A DNA stretch of 64,000 bases from Leptolyngbyaceae cyanobacterium RU_5_1 (lineage in GTDB: Bacteria > Cyanobacteriota > Cyanobacteriia > Leptolyngbyales > Leptolyngbyaceae), in the NCBI GenBank assembly GCA_012034055.1, contig JAAUSG010000002.1:1-64000 (forward strand), in the 5' to 3' direction. The position numbers and the translations under genes were made by a program. The stretch's first letter is position 1. Each line of letters starts with the position of its first letter. Shown here in pieces: positions 18,352 to 28,044 of this stretch. The notes beneath the pieces were generated by a model that worked only from the letters and a program-made list of their open reading frames with translations, searched no databases and was not told the DNA's origin.

Positions 18352-19812
18352 ATGATTGTTTCCACCCCCGGTCTCGCCAGAATCAAAGCCTCTTTGTCAA
18401 AGAGGGTCTTGTTTGGGCATGAACCTAGCACCGAGTTGATCGCAATCCTGCTCGTCTACTTAGTGCAGGGAGTTTTGGGCTTGGCACGGTTAGCAGTCAG
18501 CTTCTTTCTCAAAGACGATTTGGGACTGAGTCCAGCCGAGGTTTCAGCCCTGGTTGGGGTTGCAGCATTGCCCTGGATGGTGAAGCCGCTGTTTGGATTT
18601 ATTTCAGACGGCTTGCCGATTTTGGGCTATCGTCGCCGTCCCTACCTGATTTTATCAGGTGCTTTGGGCACTTTGTCCTGGGTGGCAATGGCAACAGTGG
18701 TGGATTCGGCTTGGGCAGCAGTGTTGGCGATCGCGCTCAGTTCCCTCTCCGTTGCCTTCAGCGACGTAATTGTAGACTCGATCGTGGTCGAGCGGGCCCG
18801 GGCAGAGTCACTGGGGGATGCCGGTTCACTTCAATCTCTCTGCTGGGGAACAACAGCCCTGGGTGGATTACTGACGGCCTATTTCAGTGGCTGGTTACTG
18901 CAACACTTTACAACGCGCACGGTGTTTGCTGTGACCGCGATCTTTCCCCTGATTGTCTCCCTGGTGGCATGGCTGATTACTGAATCCCGCGTCATTGAGC
19001 GAACAAACTGGTCGGTTGTGGGTCAGCAGTTGCAGCAATTGCGCCAAGCATTCAGCCAGAGAGCGATCTGGATGCCAACTGCGTTTCTGTTCCTATGGCA
19101 GGCAACTCCCACGGCGGAATCGGCCTTTTTCTTCTTCACCACCAACGAATTGGGGTTTGAGCCAGAATTTTTGGGCAGGGTTCGCCTCGTCACCAGTTTG
19201 GCATCACTGGTCGGGGTGTGGCTCTTCCATCGTTTTCTCAAAACAGTTCCCTTCCGAGTTATCTTCGGCTGGTCTACGGTCATTTCAGCGGTTTTAGGAA
19301 TGTCCACGCTGCTGTTGGTGACCCACGCTAATCGATCGCTGGGGATTAGCGACCAATGGTTCAGCCTGGGCGACAATCTAGTCTTGACTGTGATGGGACA
19401 AATTGCTTTCATGCCAGTCCTGGTGTTGGCAGCACGGCTCTGCCCTCCTGGAATTGAGGCTACTCTGTTCGCGCTGCTGATGTCGGTTGTGAATTTAGCA
19501 GGGTTGGTCTCCTACGAATCTGGAGCGGTTTTGATGAACTGGTTTGGCATCACCGACACCAACTTCACCAACCTCGCCCTGCTGATTGTGATCACCAATC
19601 TGACCACCCTGCTGCCCTTGCCGTTGCTGGGTTGGCTGCCATCTGCAGAGTCTGCCTCCTCAGAAGCTGAGCCGTCTGCCGCATTGCAACCCTCAATTGC
19701 TGTGGAATTGGATTCGTCTGCCTCTAAGCACCTGGCGCAGCCATTTCTGCCCGACATCGTGACCGAGTTTGTCTCCCAATCTCGCCAGCCCAAGCCAGTT
19801 AGAGAAGATTAA
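18352..19812 (+). CDS. folate/biopterin transporter family (BT1) protein
   Basis: A 486-residue major-facilitator-type membrane protein with about 12 hydrophobic segments. The BT1 signature is in the N-terminal half: VQGVLGLARLAVSFFLKDDL, PWMVKPLFGFISD and GYRRRPYL. Family members, including a characterised Synechocystis homologue, take up folates. The C-terminal 50 residues are Ser/Ala/Glu-rich and presumably cytoplasmic. It stands alone, 172 bp before cimA. Confidence 0.9.
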   Translation: MIVSTPGLARIKASLSKRVLFGHEPSTELIAILLVYLVQGVLGLARLAVSFFLKDDLGLSPAEVSALVGVAALPWMVKPLFGFISDGLPILGYRRRPYLILSGALGTLSWVAMATVVDSAWAAVLAIALSSLSVAFSDVIVDSIVVERARAESLGDAGSLQSLCWGTTALGGLLTAYFSGWLLQHFTTRTVFAVTAIFPLIVSLVAWLITESRVIERTNWSVVGQQLQQLRQAFSQRAIWMPTAFLFLWQATPTAESAFFFFTTNELGFEPEFLGRVRLVTSLASLVGVWLFHRFLKTVPFRVIFGWSTVISAVLGMSTLLLVTHANRSLGISDQWFSLGDNLVLTVMGQIAFMPVLVLAARLCPPGIEATLFALLMSVVNLAGLVSYESGAVLMNWFGITDTNFTNLALLIVITNLTTLLPLPLLGWLPSAESASSEAEPSAALQPSIAVELDSSASKHLAQPFLPDIVTEFVSQSRQPKPVRED

Positions 19813-19984
19813 AGAGTCAAGAGTGGAGAAGTACTTACCTGTTGCGGCAGCAATTTGGGATTGATATTCTCGCGATTGAGCAGGCTGCTGTTTAGTCAAT
19901 CTGGAATTCAGATCATGCGTAAGATAGTTTGTTGCTGCTGCTCAGTTTCTTCCAGCCTTTTACTCCTCCAACTTCTTCACTCTA

Positions 19985-21616
19985 ATGATCTCAACGACAG
20001 CTTGCCAAATCTGGATTTATGACACGACCCTGCGAGATGGTGCCCAACGAGAAGGTCTGTCGCTCTCCATTGAAGATAAGATACGGATTGCCCGCCAGCT
20101 CGATCGCCTTGGCATTCCCTTCATCGAAGGCGGTTGGCCGGGAGCAAACCCTAAAGATGTGCAATTCTTCTGGCAACTCCAGGAAGAACCGCTGACTCAA
20201 GCCGAACTGGTTGCTTTCTGCTCCACTCGTAGACCTGGAACCGTTGCGTCTGAAGATCCCATGCTGCAACCCATTTTGGCAGCCGGAACTTGCTGGGTGA
20301 CGATTTTTGGCAAGTCCTGGGATCTGCATGTTACCGAAGGGTTGAAGACAACGCTGGATGAAAACCTGGCGATGATCCGCGACACCATTGAGTACTTACG
20401 TGCCAACGGTCGGCGGGTCATCTATGATGCAGAGCATTGGTTTGATGGGTACAAGCGCAATCCAACCTACGCATTGGAAACCTTGAGAGTCGCGATCGCG
20501 GCTGGAGCGGAGTGGCTCGTCTTCTGCGATACCAACGGCGGCACTCTGCCCCATGAAATCAGCCAAATTGTGCGTGATGTTGTAGGGACGTTGCCTGCAA
20601 CATCCCTACAACTGGGTATCCACACCCACAACGACTCCGATACCGCCGTCGCTAACGCACTAGCCGCTATCATGCAAGGTGTCCGCATGGTTCAAGGCAC
20701 CATGAATGGCTATGGAGAACGCTGTGGCAATGCCAACCTCTGCTCTGTGATCCCCAATCTGCAAACTAAATTGGGATTGAGCTGTATCTCCGACGCTCAA
20801 CTGGCTCAACTCACAGAGACCAGCCGCTTTGTCAGTGAAGTCGTCAACCTGGCTCCAGACGACCATGCCCCATTTGTCGGGTTATCTGCCTTTGCCCACA
20901 AGGGAGGCATCCACGTCAGTGCAGTTGAGCGTAACCCACTCACCTATGAGCACATGCAACCGGAAGTCATTGGCAACCGTCGCCGCATTGTGATTTCTGA
21001 ACAATCTGGCTTAAGCAACATCCTGGCAAAAGCCCGCAGCTTTGGCATCGAGTTAGACAAACAAGACCCTACCTGCCGCCAAATTTTGCAGCGGCTCAAG
21101 AGCTTGGAAAGCGACGGTTACCAGTTTGAAGCGGCCGAAGCAAGCTTTGAACTGTTAATGCGAGACGTTTTGGGTCAGCGGCAACGCCCCTTTGAGGTCA
21201 AAGGCTTCCAGGCTCACTACGATATGATTTCGGGGCAAAACTTGCTTTGTGCCACCTCACTGGCAACGGTCAAGGTTGCGGTGGGCGGTCAAGACATCCT
21301 GGAAGCCGCAGAAGGCAATGGCCCAGTTTCCGCAATGGATGCAGCTTTACGAAAAGCCCTAATCAACTTCTATCCTGAAATTGAAACGTTTCATCTAACC
21401 GACTACAAAGTCCGCATTCTCGACGGAGCTGCCGGAACCTCGGCCAAAACTCGCGTGTTGATCGAATCCAGCAATGGACATCAGCGCTGGACAACGGTTG
21501 GCGTCTCCGGCAATATCCTGGAGGCCTCCTATCACGCGGTTGTAGAGGGACTAGAATATGGATTGTTGCTACAGAGCCAGGCAAAAGCTGCACTAACTTC
21601 CCCTACTCAGTCTTAG
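19985..21616 (+). CDS. cimA: (R)-citramalate synthase
   Basis: CimA condenses pyruvate and acetyl-CoA to citramalate, a threonine-independent route to isoleucine. The 543-residue product has the HMGL-like barrel with YDTTLRDGAQREG (13-25), GGWPGANPKD and the metal-binding HTHND at about 213-217, then the LeuA-type regulatory domain. The GGWPGxNPKD segment separates it from isopropylmalate synthase. Between QIVRD and HTHND the coding DNA includes a palindromic repeat (20579-20612), giving the local sequence VVGTLPATSLQLG. The frame is intact. Confidence 0.93.
   Translation: MISTTACQIWIYDTTLRDGAQREGLSLSIEDKIRIARQLDRLGIPFIEGGWPGANPKDVQFFWQLQEEPLTQAELVAFCSTRRPGTVASEDPMLQPILAAGTCWVTIFGKSWDLHVTEGLKTTLDENLAMIRDTIEYLRANGRRVIYDAEHWFDGYKRNPTYALETLRVAIAAGAEWLVFCDTNGGTLPHEISQIVRDVVGTLPATSLQLGIHTHNDSDTAVANALAAIMQGVRMVQGTMNGYGERCGNANLCSVIPNLQTKLGLSCISDAQLAQLTETSRFVSEVVNLAPDDHAPFVGLSAFAHKGGIHVSAVERNPLTYEHMQPEVIGNRRRIVISEQSGLSNILAKARSFGIELDKQDPTCRQILQRLKSLESDGYQFEAAEASFELLMRDVLGQRQRPFEVKGFQAHYDMISGQNLLCATSLATVKVAVGGQDILEAAEGNGPVSAMDAALRKALINFYPEIETFHLTDYKVRILDGAAGTSAKTRVLIESSNGHQRWTTVGVSGNILEASYHAVVEGLEYGLLLQSQAKAALTSPTQS
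20579..20612. repeat. palindromic repeat inside the cimA coding sequence
   Basis: GTTGTAGGGACGTTGC (20579-20594) is followed after 2 bp by its near-perfect inverse GCAACATCCCTACAAC (20597-20612), with one mismatch. The TGTAGGGACG core is like that of intergenic cyanobacterial palindromes, such as the one at 3292-3371. Here it lies in frame between conserved cimA blocks. Confidence 0.75.
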
Positions 21617-21633
21617 CAAAATAGGTTGTCCGT

Positions 21634-22260
21634 ATGGTTCAAACCATCCCAGCAAAGGATATTACCTTTGCGCAACTTGGTGAGATGTTCGGATTAGAAC
21701 GCAGCGACAATGAGCAATTCTTTCGGGAGCGGCAAGACAACATCCCTGAACTTAGTGACTTGGAAAAGCAGGCGCTAAATGAGGTTAAACGTGACTATAT
21801 GCACCTTTCCAGGTACACGTTGCTGGAACCGATTGTCAAAATGGTCATCCTGTCCCCGTTGCTAAAGCTGGCAGGATTCTATCGTCCGCCCTTTTATCTC
21901 GCGGCCGAGAAGGAAGTGGAGATTGTCTCGGAGGACGAAGGCACTATTGTGCGAGGACGGCTCGATGTTCTGGTTTTTCAGCCACAATTTTGGGTAACCG
22001 TGATTGAGGCAAAAAACACCCAGTATTCTCTAGAAGTTGGCGTTCCCCAGGCATTGACTTACATGATGGCAAATCCTCACACTGAAAAGCCTGCCTATGG
22101 ATTTGTCACCAATGGGCGCGAATTCGAGTTTTTGAAGCTAACTCAGCAGGGTGAACCCAGATACTCACGGTCTTACCCCTTTTCAATCGATCGCGGAGAC
22201 GACCTGCATAGAGTTTTAGCTGCACTTAAGCACGTTGCTCAGTTAGCCCAACAGTCGTAA
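21634..22260 (+). CDS. stand-alone PD-(D/E)XK nuclease-like protein (HsdR N-terminal type)
   Basis: The 208-residue product resembles the N-terminal nuclease domain of type I restriction subunit R. RGRLDVLVF supplies the Asp and TVIEAKN the ExK pair, with a QALTYM helix after it. There is no helicase domain and no methylase or specificity gene nearby. Such solitary proteins are common in cyanobacteria and their role is unclear. It starts 17 bp after the cimA stop. Confidence 0.7.
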   Translation: MVQTIPAKDITFAQLGEMFGLERSDNEQFFRERQDNIPELSDLEKQALNEVKRDYMHLSRYTLLEPIVKMVILSPLLKLAGFYRPPFYLAAEKEVEIVSEDEGTIVRGRLDVLVFQPQFWVTVIEAKNTQYSLEVGVPQALTYMMANPHTEKPAYGFVTNGREFEFLKLTQQGEPRYSRSYPFSIDRGDDLHRVLAALKHVAQLAQQS

Positions 22261-22264
22261 ATGA

Positions 22265-22549
22265 CTAAACCTCAACCTTCACCCCTCGCCAGAAGGCAAT
22301 GTAGCCTTTAATATTCTTGGCGGCGTCCTTCGGTTCTGGATAGTACCAGGCCGCGTCTTTGTTGGTTTGTCCGTCCACCTCGATCGTGTAATAACTGGCA
22401 ATCCCTTTCCAGGGACAGGTGGTGTGGGTATTGCTGTCTTTGAAATACTCCTGGTTAATCGAGTCTGGAGGGAAGTATTGGTTGCCTTCAACGACTTCGC
22501 AGTTGTCGCTTTCAGCAAGGACGGCATCATTCCAAGTGGCTTTAGGCAT
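22265..22549 (-). CDS. DUF427 family protein
   Basis: A 94-residue single-domain protein: MPKATWNDAVLAES, GNQYFPPDSI, TTCPWKGIASYY and AWYYPEPKDAAKNIKGYIAF. This is the full DUF427 pattern, including the conserved CPWKG motif. The biochemical role is unknown to me. It converges on the nuclease-like gene with only 4 bp between stops. Confidence 0.88.
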   Translation of the reverse strand: MPKATWNDAVLAESDNCEVVEGNQYFPPDSINQEYFKDSNTHTTCPWKGIASYYTIEVDGQTNKDAAWYYPEPKDAAKNIKGYIAFWRGVKVEV

Positions 22550-22751
22550 CGGATCAATTCATGAAACTTCAAGAAAAGCCTAACGAACTGTGGCACATCT
22601 CTGCAATCCCTGTAGAAGTCGCGAATATGGAATTAGCACAGACAAAACGTATTCTGTCCATGAAAACAGTCAACAATTTCTGAACGGAATAGGGTTGAAT
22701 TAGGGCTAAATTTCAGGTCAAATGTTTTCGAGATTTTCAGGAGCTACCCCC

Positions 22752-24790
22752 ATGAGCCGTGCCAGTACCTACTCAGTAACCGAGCGTAAAAATTTGAATG
22801 GTTTCGTGAACTATGACGATGTGCAGTCGCTTCCAGAGATGTGGGCGATCGCCGCTCAACGCTTTGGAACGATTACAGCCGTCTATGATCCCCATAGTGA
22901 ACCACAGGTTGTGCTGACTTACGCAGCGCTCTACCAGCAAATGCAGCAGTTTGCCGCTGGCTACAGGCACTGGGGGTACAAGCGGGCGATCGCGTCGGGC
23001 TATTTTCCGACAACAGCCCCCGTTGGTTAATTGCGGATCAGGGAATCATGCTGGCAGGCGCGATCGATGTTGTGCGCAGTTCCCAGGCAGAACGACAGGA
23101 GTTGCGCTTCATTCTGGACCATAGCGGCACAACCCTGCTCGTAGTGGAAAACAACGCCACCTTGAAGAAATTGCTGGCGGATTTAGAGGATTTACCGATT
23201 AGCAGCGTGATTTTGCTGTCAGACGAAACCCCACCGGCGATCGCGAACGTGCCAATTCTCAACCTGCCACAGCTTATGGAACGGGGAGCCAGTCATCCGT
23301 TGCAGCCTGCTCATCCCAGCCGTGATTCCCTGGCAACGTTGATGTATACCTCTGGCACCTCCGGGATGCCGAAGGGCGTCATGTTAAGCCATCACAACTT
23401 GCTGTCTCAAGTCACAGCGGCAGATCGCGTGGTGCAACCGCAAGCGGGAGAACGGGTGCTCAGCATCCTACCCGTCTGGCATTGCTACGAACGCACTTTT
23501 GAGTACTTCGTCTTTTCCAAAGGGTGTACCCAGGCGTACACCACCATTCGCCACATTAAAAAGGATATGAAGGAGTTCAAGCCTCACTACATGGTGGCCG
23601 TTCCACGTCTGTTTGAATCCATCTATGAAGGAGTCCAGAAACAGTTTCGCGAGCAGCCAGCCAACAAACAGCGGTTGATTCACTTTTTCCTGAACCTGAG
23701 CCAGCGCTACATCAAAGCACGCCGCATCGTTCAGGGTTTAGATCTGGAGAACCTGAATCCCTCTGTTCTCCAGCGTCTTTGGGCAGGACTCCAGCAGATA
23801 GTACTTTGGGGCTTGCACAAATTGGGCGATCGCCTCGTTTATCGGCAAGTCCGCGCGGCAACTGGCGGTCACGTCAAATTCTTCGTCAGTGGCGGTGGCT
23901 CCATTGCCGACCATCTAGAAGACTTCTTTGAACTGATCGGGGTTAACATTCTCGGCGGCTACGGTTTAACCGAAACCTCCCCGATTACCCATGTGCGTCG
24001 TCCCAACCGCAATATTCGCGGTGCCGACGGACAGCCCTTAGTCAACACCGAAGCCAGGATCGTTGATCTCGAAACTCGCCAGCCCCTGCTTCCAGGCAAA
24101 CAGGGATTGGTGCTATTGCGCGGTCCCCAGATTATGCAAGGCTACTACAACAATCCAGAAGCAACTCAAACGGCGATCGATCCCGAAGGCTGGTTCAACA
24201 GTGGCGATCTAGGCTGGGTTACTCGCCAGGATGATCTAATTATTACCGGACGGGCAAAAGACACCATTGTGCTGACCAACGGCGAAAACATCGAACCCCA
24301 GCCGATTGAAGATGTTTGTCTACGCAGCCCCTACATTGACCAAATTATGCTAGTGGGGCAGGACCAAAAGGTGCTCGGAGCGTTAATTGTGCCTAATCTT
24401 GACGCACTTCAGCAATGGGCTACCACTCAAAACTACGTCCTGGAGATCCCCCCAGCGATCGGGCAGGAAAGCAACGCAGCAAGGGAAGCAAGCACACAAA
24501 GACACGACGACACAGAGAATTCCCAATCTACAATCCAAAATCTAAAATCTAAAATCCCCTCCCCCCTTCTCGCCCTAGACAGCAAACCCATTCAAGACCT
24601 GATGCGACAAGAATTGAACCGGGAAGTGCAGAACCGTCCGGGATATCGTCCCGACGATCGCATTGGTCCCTTCCGATTTATCCTGGAACCCTTCTCGATT
24701 GAAAACGGCTTGCTGACTCAAACGCTAAAAATTCGCCGGAACGTCGTGATGGATCGCTACCACGGTATGATTAACGAGATGTTTGTTTGA
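22752..24790 (+). pseudogene. long-chain acyl-CoA/acyl-ACP ligase, frameshifted
   Basis: AMP-forming ligase that activates fatty acids; the single cyanobacterial homologue (Aas) recycles free fatty acids to acyl-ACP. The first frame (22752-23030) has the start MSRASTYSVTERKNLNGFVN. After QQFAAG at about 22961 similarity moves to the next frame, where LGVQAGDRVGLFSDNSPRW runs into the main body. That body carries MYTSGTSGMPKGVMLSHHN and GYGLTETSP. One missing base (GGCTACAGG in place of GGCTTACAG) explains the shift. AGGAG lies 8 bp before ATG 22752. A short tandem repeat is translated near the C-terminus (24524-24558). Confidence 0.82.
24524..24558 (+). repeat. heptamer-type tandem repeat inside the acyl-ligase gene
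   Basis: CAATCTACAATCCAAAATCT continues as AAAATCTAAAATCCC, a TCTAAAA heptamer array typical of spaces between cyanobacterial genes. A similar stretch lies after pyk at 5320-5340. Here it is read in frame as QSTIQNLKSKIPS within a polar insertion between the AMP-binding core and the C-terminal lid. Confidence 0.75.
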
Positions 24791-24926
24791 TTGCCCTGAA
24801 AATGCCCAATACGGCAAGCACAGCGCTGTTCAAACAATCGATTCGCTGGTTACTTGTCCATCAAACCATCCGTGGAGTTTTCCAACGGAGGTGTCTCCGC
24901 TCACGACTTTTTCTGGTGAAATGTTT

Positions 24927-25376
24927 ATGGATGTCTCCCCATCTCATTTGCTTCTGAAACGTTCTGTTAATGTGAAGGCAATTGTCACCCCTCGCTGGAA
25001 GGAAGAAGCTCAACAGCAACTACAGGCGCAAATCAATCAGGTAGATAATCAACTGCAGCAGCTAGAGATGCAGGCGCAGCGGATGATTTCTGAGATTCAA
25101 AAGCAAAGCCTGAAGCCTCCTGGTCCCGAAACCGTTCAGCAGATTGAAAGTATTCAGGTTCAGGTCAACCAGAAGAAAAGTGAATTTCTTGAACAGAAAA
25201 ATCAGGTTTTACAGCAGCTTCAGCAAGTGCAAACGTTAGATTTGGATCAAGAAGTGAACCAGGGACAGATTGAAAGTGTCTTCCGCGTTGAAGTTGGGGA
25301 CAACCTAATTGAGAAGATGCAGGTTGAGGTTTTGCTAAGGGATGGCGTTGTGGAAGAGATTCGAGGCGACGTCTAG
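24927..25376 (+). CDS. YlqD-family coiled-coil protein
   Basis: The 149-residue product begins MDVSPSHLLLKRSVNVKAIV, the start typical of cyanobacterial YlqD proteins. It has a long Gln-rich coiled coil (about residues 30-105) and a small C-terminal beta part ending in VEVLLRDGVVEEIRGD. Function unknown. A frame extends upstream to 24783, but those residues look non-coding; ATG 24921 is also possible. Confidence 0.75.
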   Translation: MDVSPSHLLLKRSVNVKAIVTPRWKEEAQQQLQAQINQVDNQLQQLEMQAQRMISEIQKQSLKPPGPETVQQIESIQVQVNQKKSEFLEQKNQVLQQLQQVQTLDLDQEVNQGQIESVFRVEVGDNLIEKMQVEVLLRDGVVEEIRGDV

Positions 25377-25584
25377 TAGGGGGGAAGAATTTGGGCAAAA
25401 ATCATTGCCATGTGCCATAGCCTTTCTACCGAATTTTTTGCCCTTACGCTCAAATTCGTATTTTACGTACAATCAACTTTTTTGGCTGTGCTGCATTTCA
25501 CCCGCTGATTGCCATATTGATGACTAGCAGAGTGTTGATGAGCCACAATCGAATTTAATTGCTTTCTAATCTGGAATCTGTCCC

Positions 25585-26871
25585 ATGATCAACGAAGTCT
25601 TCATGCCTGCGCTCAGTTCCACAATGACCGAGGGAAAGATTGTCTCCTGGACTAAATCACCGGGTGACAGGGTGGAAAAAGGGGAAACCGTCGTCGTGGT
25701 CGAGTCTGACAAGGCAGATATGGATGTAGAGTCCTTTTATGAAGGCTACCTGGCGACGATTGTGGTTCCAAGCGGTGAAACGGCCCCAGTAGGAGCCGCG
25801 ATCGCCCTGATTGCAGAGACAGAAGCAGAAATTGAAACAGCCCAACAGCAAACCTCTGCTCAATCCAAACCCACTTCGGCTGCCACCCGTTCCACCCCAA
25901 CCGCTCAACCTCAAACTGTCCCCGCGGCCGCTTTAGTATCAACCACTACACCCATCTCTAGCACGAGAAACGGGCGAATTGTGGCCTCTCCCCGTGCTCG
26001 TAAGTTGGCAAAGGAACTCAAGGTTGACCTGAACACATTGCGGGGAAGCGGCCCCCACGGGCGAATTGTGGCAGAAGATGTGGAAGCCGTTGCTGGAAAA
26101 ACAAAAGCGCCCGCATCACCTTCGCTTATTCCGACTCCCGCACCTGCTGGCACACCCCCTAAGCTCACTCCAACACCTGTAGCAACCCCCGCTGTTGCTG
26201 GACAACAGGTGCCCCTGACGACGTTGCAAAACGCCGTTGTGCGAAACATGGTGGCGAGTTTGGAAGTTCCCAGCTACCGGGTCGGCTACACCATCACCAC
26301 AGATAACCTGGACAAGCTCTACAAGCAAATCAAATCGAAAGGGGTGACGATGACAGCACTGCTGGCCAAAGCGGCCGCCGTGGTGCTGCAAAAGCATCCT
26401 TTGATCAACGCCAGCTATGTGAACCAAAGCATTCGCTATCCGGCAGCGATCAATATTGCCGTTGCGGTGGCAATGGATGATGGCGGCTTACTGACTCCAG
26501 TTCTGCAGAATGCCGATCAATCAGACATTTACACCCTCTCTCGCACCTGGAAAGACCTGGTTGACCGAGCCAGAGCCAAGAAACTGCAGCCCGACGAGTA
26601 CAGCACTGGCACCTTCACAATTTCCAACTTAGGCATGTTTGGGGTCGATCGCTTTGATGCCATTCTTCCACCGGGCATGGGGGCGATTCTAGCGGTTGGA
26701 GCCTCAATCCCAAAAGTTGTCGCAACTGACGATGGGTTGTTCGGAGTGAAGCGACAGATGCAGGTGAATATGACCTGTGATCACCGGGTTATTTACGGTG
26801 CTCATGCGGCGGCATTCTTGAAGGATTTGGCAGCGGTGATTGAGACCGATCCGCAGTCGTTAACGTTGTAA
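25585..26871 (+). CDS. dihydrolipoamide acetyltransferase (pyruvate dehydrogenase E2)
   Basis: E2 transfers the acetyl group to CoA in the pyruvate dehydrogenase complex. The 428-residue product has a lipoyl domain with ESDKADMDVES (Lys43 lipoylated), an Ala/Pro/Thr linker and the E1/E3-binding domain ASPRARKLAKELKVDL (about 133-148). A second linker and the catalytic domain follow, with SNLGMFGVDRF and DHRVIYGAH at about 399-407. The gene is often called pdhC or odhB in cyanobacteria. The stop codon touches the dispersed repeat starting at 26871. Confidence 0.95.
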   Translation: MINEVFMPALSSTMTEGKIVSWTKSPGDRVEKGETVVVVESDKADMDVESFYEGYLATIVVPSGETAPVGAAIALIAETEAEIETAQQQTSAQSKPTSAATRSTPTAQPQTVPAAALVSTTTPISSTRNGRIVASPRARKLAKELKVDLNTLRGSGPHGRIVAEDVEAVAGKTKAPASPSLIPTPAPAGTPPKLTPTPVATPAVAGQQVPLTTLQNAVVRNMVASLEVPSYRVGYTITTDNLDKLYKQIKSKGVTMTALLAKAAAVVLQKHPLINASYVNQSIRYPAAINIAVAVAMDDGGLLTPVLQNADQSDIYTLSRTWKDLVDRARAKKLQPDEYSTGTFTISNLGMFGVDRFDAILPPGMGAILAVGASIPKVVATDDGLFGVKRQMQVNMTCDHRVIYGAHAAAFLKDLAAVIETDPQSLTL

Positions 26872-26943
26872 ACCAGGTCCAGCTCGGAATTTGTAGCTTT
26901 CCCTTAAGAAAAACTCCAGGTTTGAATGTGAACAAGGTTTAAA
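26871..26943 (+). repeat. dispersed 73-bp repeat, copy A
   Basis: AACCAGGTCCAGCTCGGAAT at the left and AGGTTTGAATGTGAACAAGG at the right, with CTTAAGAAAAACTCC between. Two more copies lie at 34882-34954 (+) and 53434-53505 (-). The ends are partly inverted (CCACGTCCAG/CTGGACGTGG in the better copies), as in MITEs. Confidence 0.8.
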
Positions 26944-26947
26944 GACA

Positions 26948-27673
26948 ATGGTTGACTTCCCCACAACTCTGGATGAAGCGATCGCCCAGGCGCGGACTGC
27001 AACTCAGGCGGCGCTAACGGCTGGCTATACCCGACTGCAAGTTGAACTTCTGCTGCCCGAATTGAAACCGATGCAGCCAGCCCAGCACTATCTCCCTGTA
27101 TTGGCTGAGTATGGCACTGGCTTAAAGGTATTTTTCACCGATGCGGGTGCAGCTGCTCTGGCACGGCGAGACTGGGGAGATATTCCTTACCACATTCAGA
27201 GCATTGACATTGCTGGGTCACGCCAAACAACCTCAGTTGAAGAGTTGGTTACCCCAGATGATCAAGCGTTTCTATTTGTGGCTCCTTCGTCTGTAGAAGT
27301 GGGTTTAGTAGAACAACTTTGTACAGCAGCCGGTGAACGCCCGGCTATACTCTTCAATCCGCGTATGGATGAGGTTGGAGCGGTTGGGATTGGCTATGCT
27401 GCCCGCAAACTGCGCGATCGGTTTCTGAACACCATTGAACCCTGTTACTATTTGAGACCGCTGGAACAAGCTGCCCTATTACGCTGCTATCCTTCTCAGT
27501 GGCAAGTTTGGTTTGAGACCAACGAGGGGTATAGCCTGATCGCTGAGGAGCTGGAAAAGCCAACGCTGGAAAGGCTTGATCAGATATTTGCTCAGGTAAG
27601 TGGCGTGCAACAGTCTCCTGCTAAAGGATTGTTTGCAGGATTACAGCGTGTACTGAAAGCGTTGGGACAATAG
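26948..27673 (+). CDS. DUF1995 family protein
   Basis: A 241-residue soluble protein beginning MVDFPTTLDEAIAQARTATQ, with ELLLPELKPMQPA, LFNPRMDEVGAVGIGYAARK and a C-terminal PCYYLRPLEQAALLRCYPSQ block. This is the conserved plan of DUF1995, found in cyanobacteria and chloroplasts, where plant members assist photosystem assembly or chloroplast gene expression. The role in cyanobacteria is not established from sequence. Confidence 0.82.
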   Translation: MVDFPTTLDEAIAQARTATQAALTAGYTRLQVELLLPELKPMQPAQHYLPVLAEYGTGLKVFFTDAGAAALARRDWGDIPYHIQSIDIAGSRQTTSVEELVTPDDQAFLFVAPSSVEVGLVEQLCTAAGERPAILFNPRMDEVGAVGIGYAARKLRDRFLNTIEPCYYLRPLEQAALLRCYPSQWQVWFETNEGYSLIAEELEKPTLERLDQIFAQVSGVQQSPAKGLFAGLQRVLKALGQ

Positions 27674-28044
27674 AACGTTTTAAGGAATGAAAATTCAATA
27701 AACTACAATTCTTGTGAGATGGGCATCTTGCTCGTCTGGGCAGGTGGGGACACCCACCCCACAACTTATTCAATTCACGATCCTAAGTTTGTGTTAGAGC
27801 GCTGAATGGTCTACTGTCTATTTCTCTGTTTGCTATTCTCCCAAATCACTTGCTTCTCGCAGGAATTCAGTGAAGTCTTGGTGAAGTTTCAAATATCCAT
27901 TGTGATGTTTAAGACCTTCATAGAAGCAGCTCTAGGAATCAGGGCATAATGGAGAGATAAATCTCTGTATAGGGTAGCGGTGTTTCTGCAGCCAAGCGCT
28001 ACATACGTAGGCTGGATGTTGTTTATAGTCAGAAAGGCGATCGC
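27674..28044. other. intergenic region with a small GC-rich hairpin
   Basis: GTGGGGACACCCACCCC around 27744-27760 folds into a short hairpin within a GGGCATCTTGCTCGTCTGGG-type dispersed repeat. No gene is seen; the right part presumably holds the promoter of the phosphatase gene. Confidence 0.4.

Noticed and set aside
21634-22260. A restriction-modification system
   Set aside because: Only a solitary HsdR-N-like protein is present; no methylase, specificity or helicase gene lies nearby.
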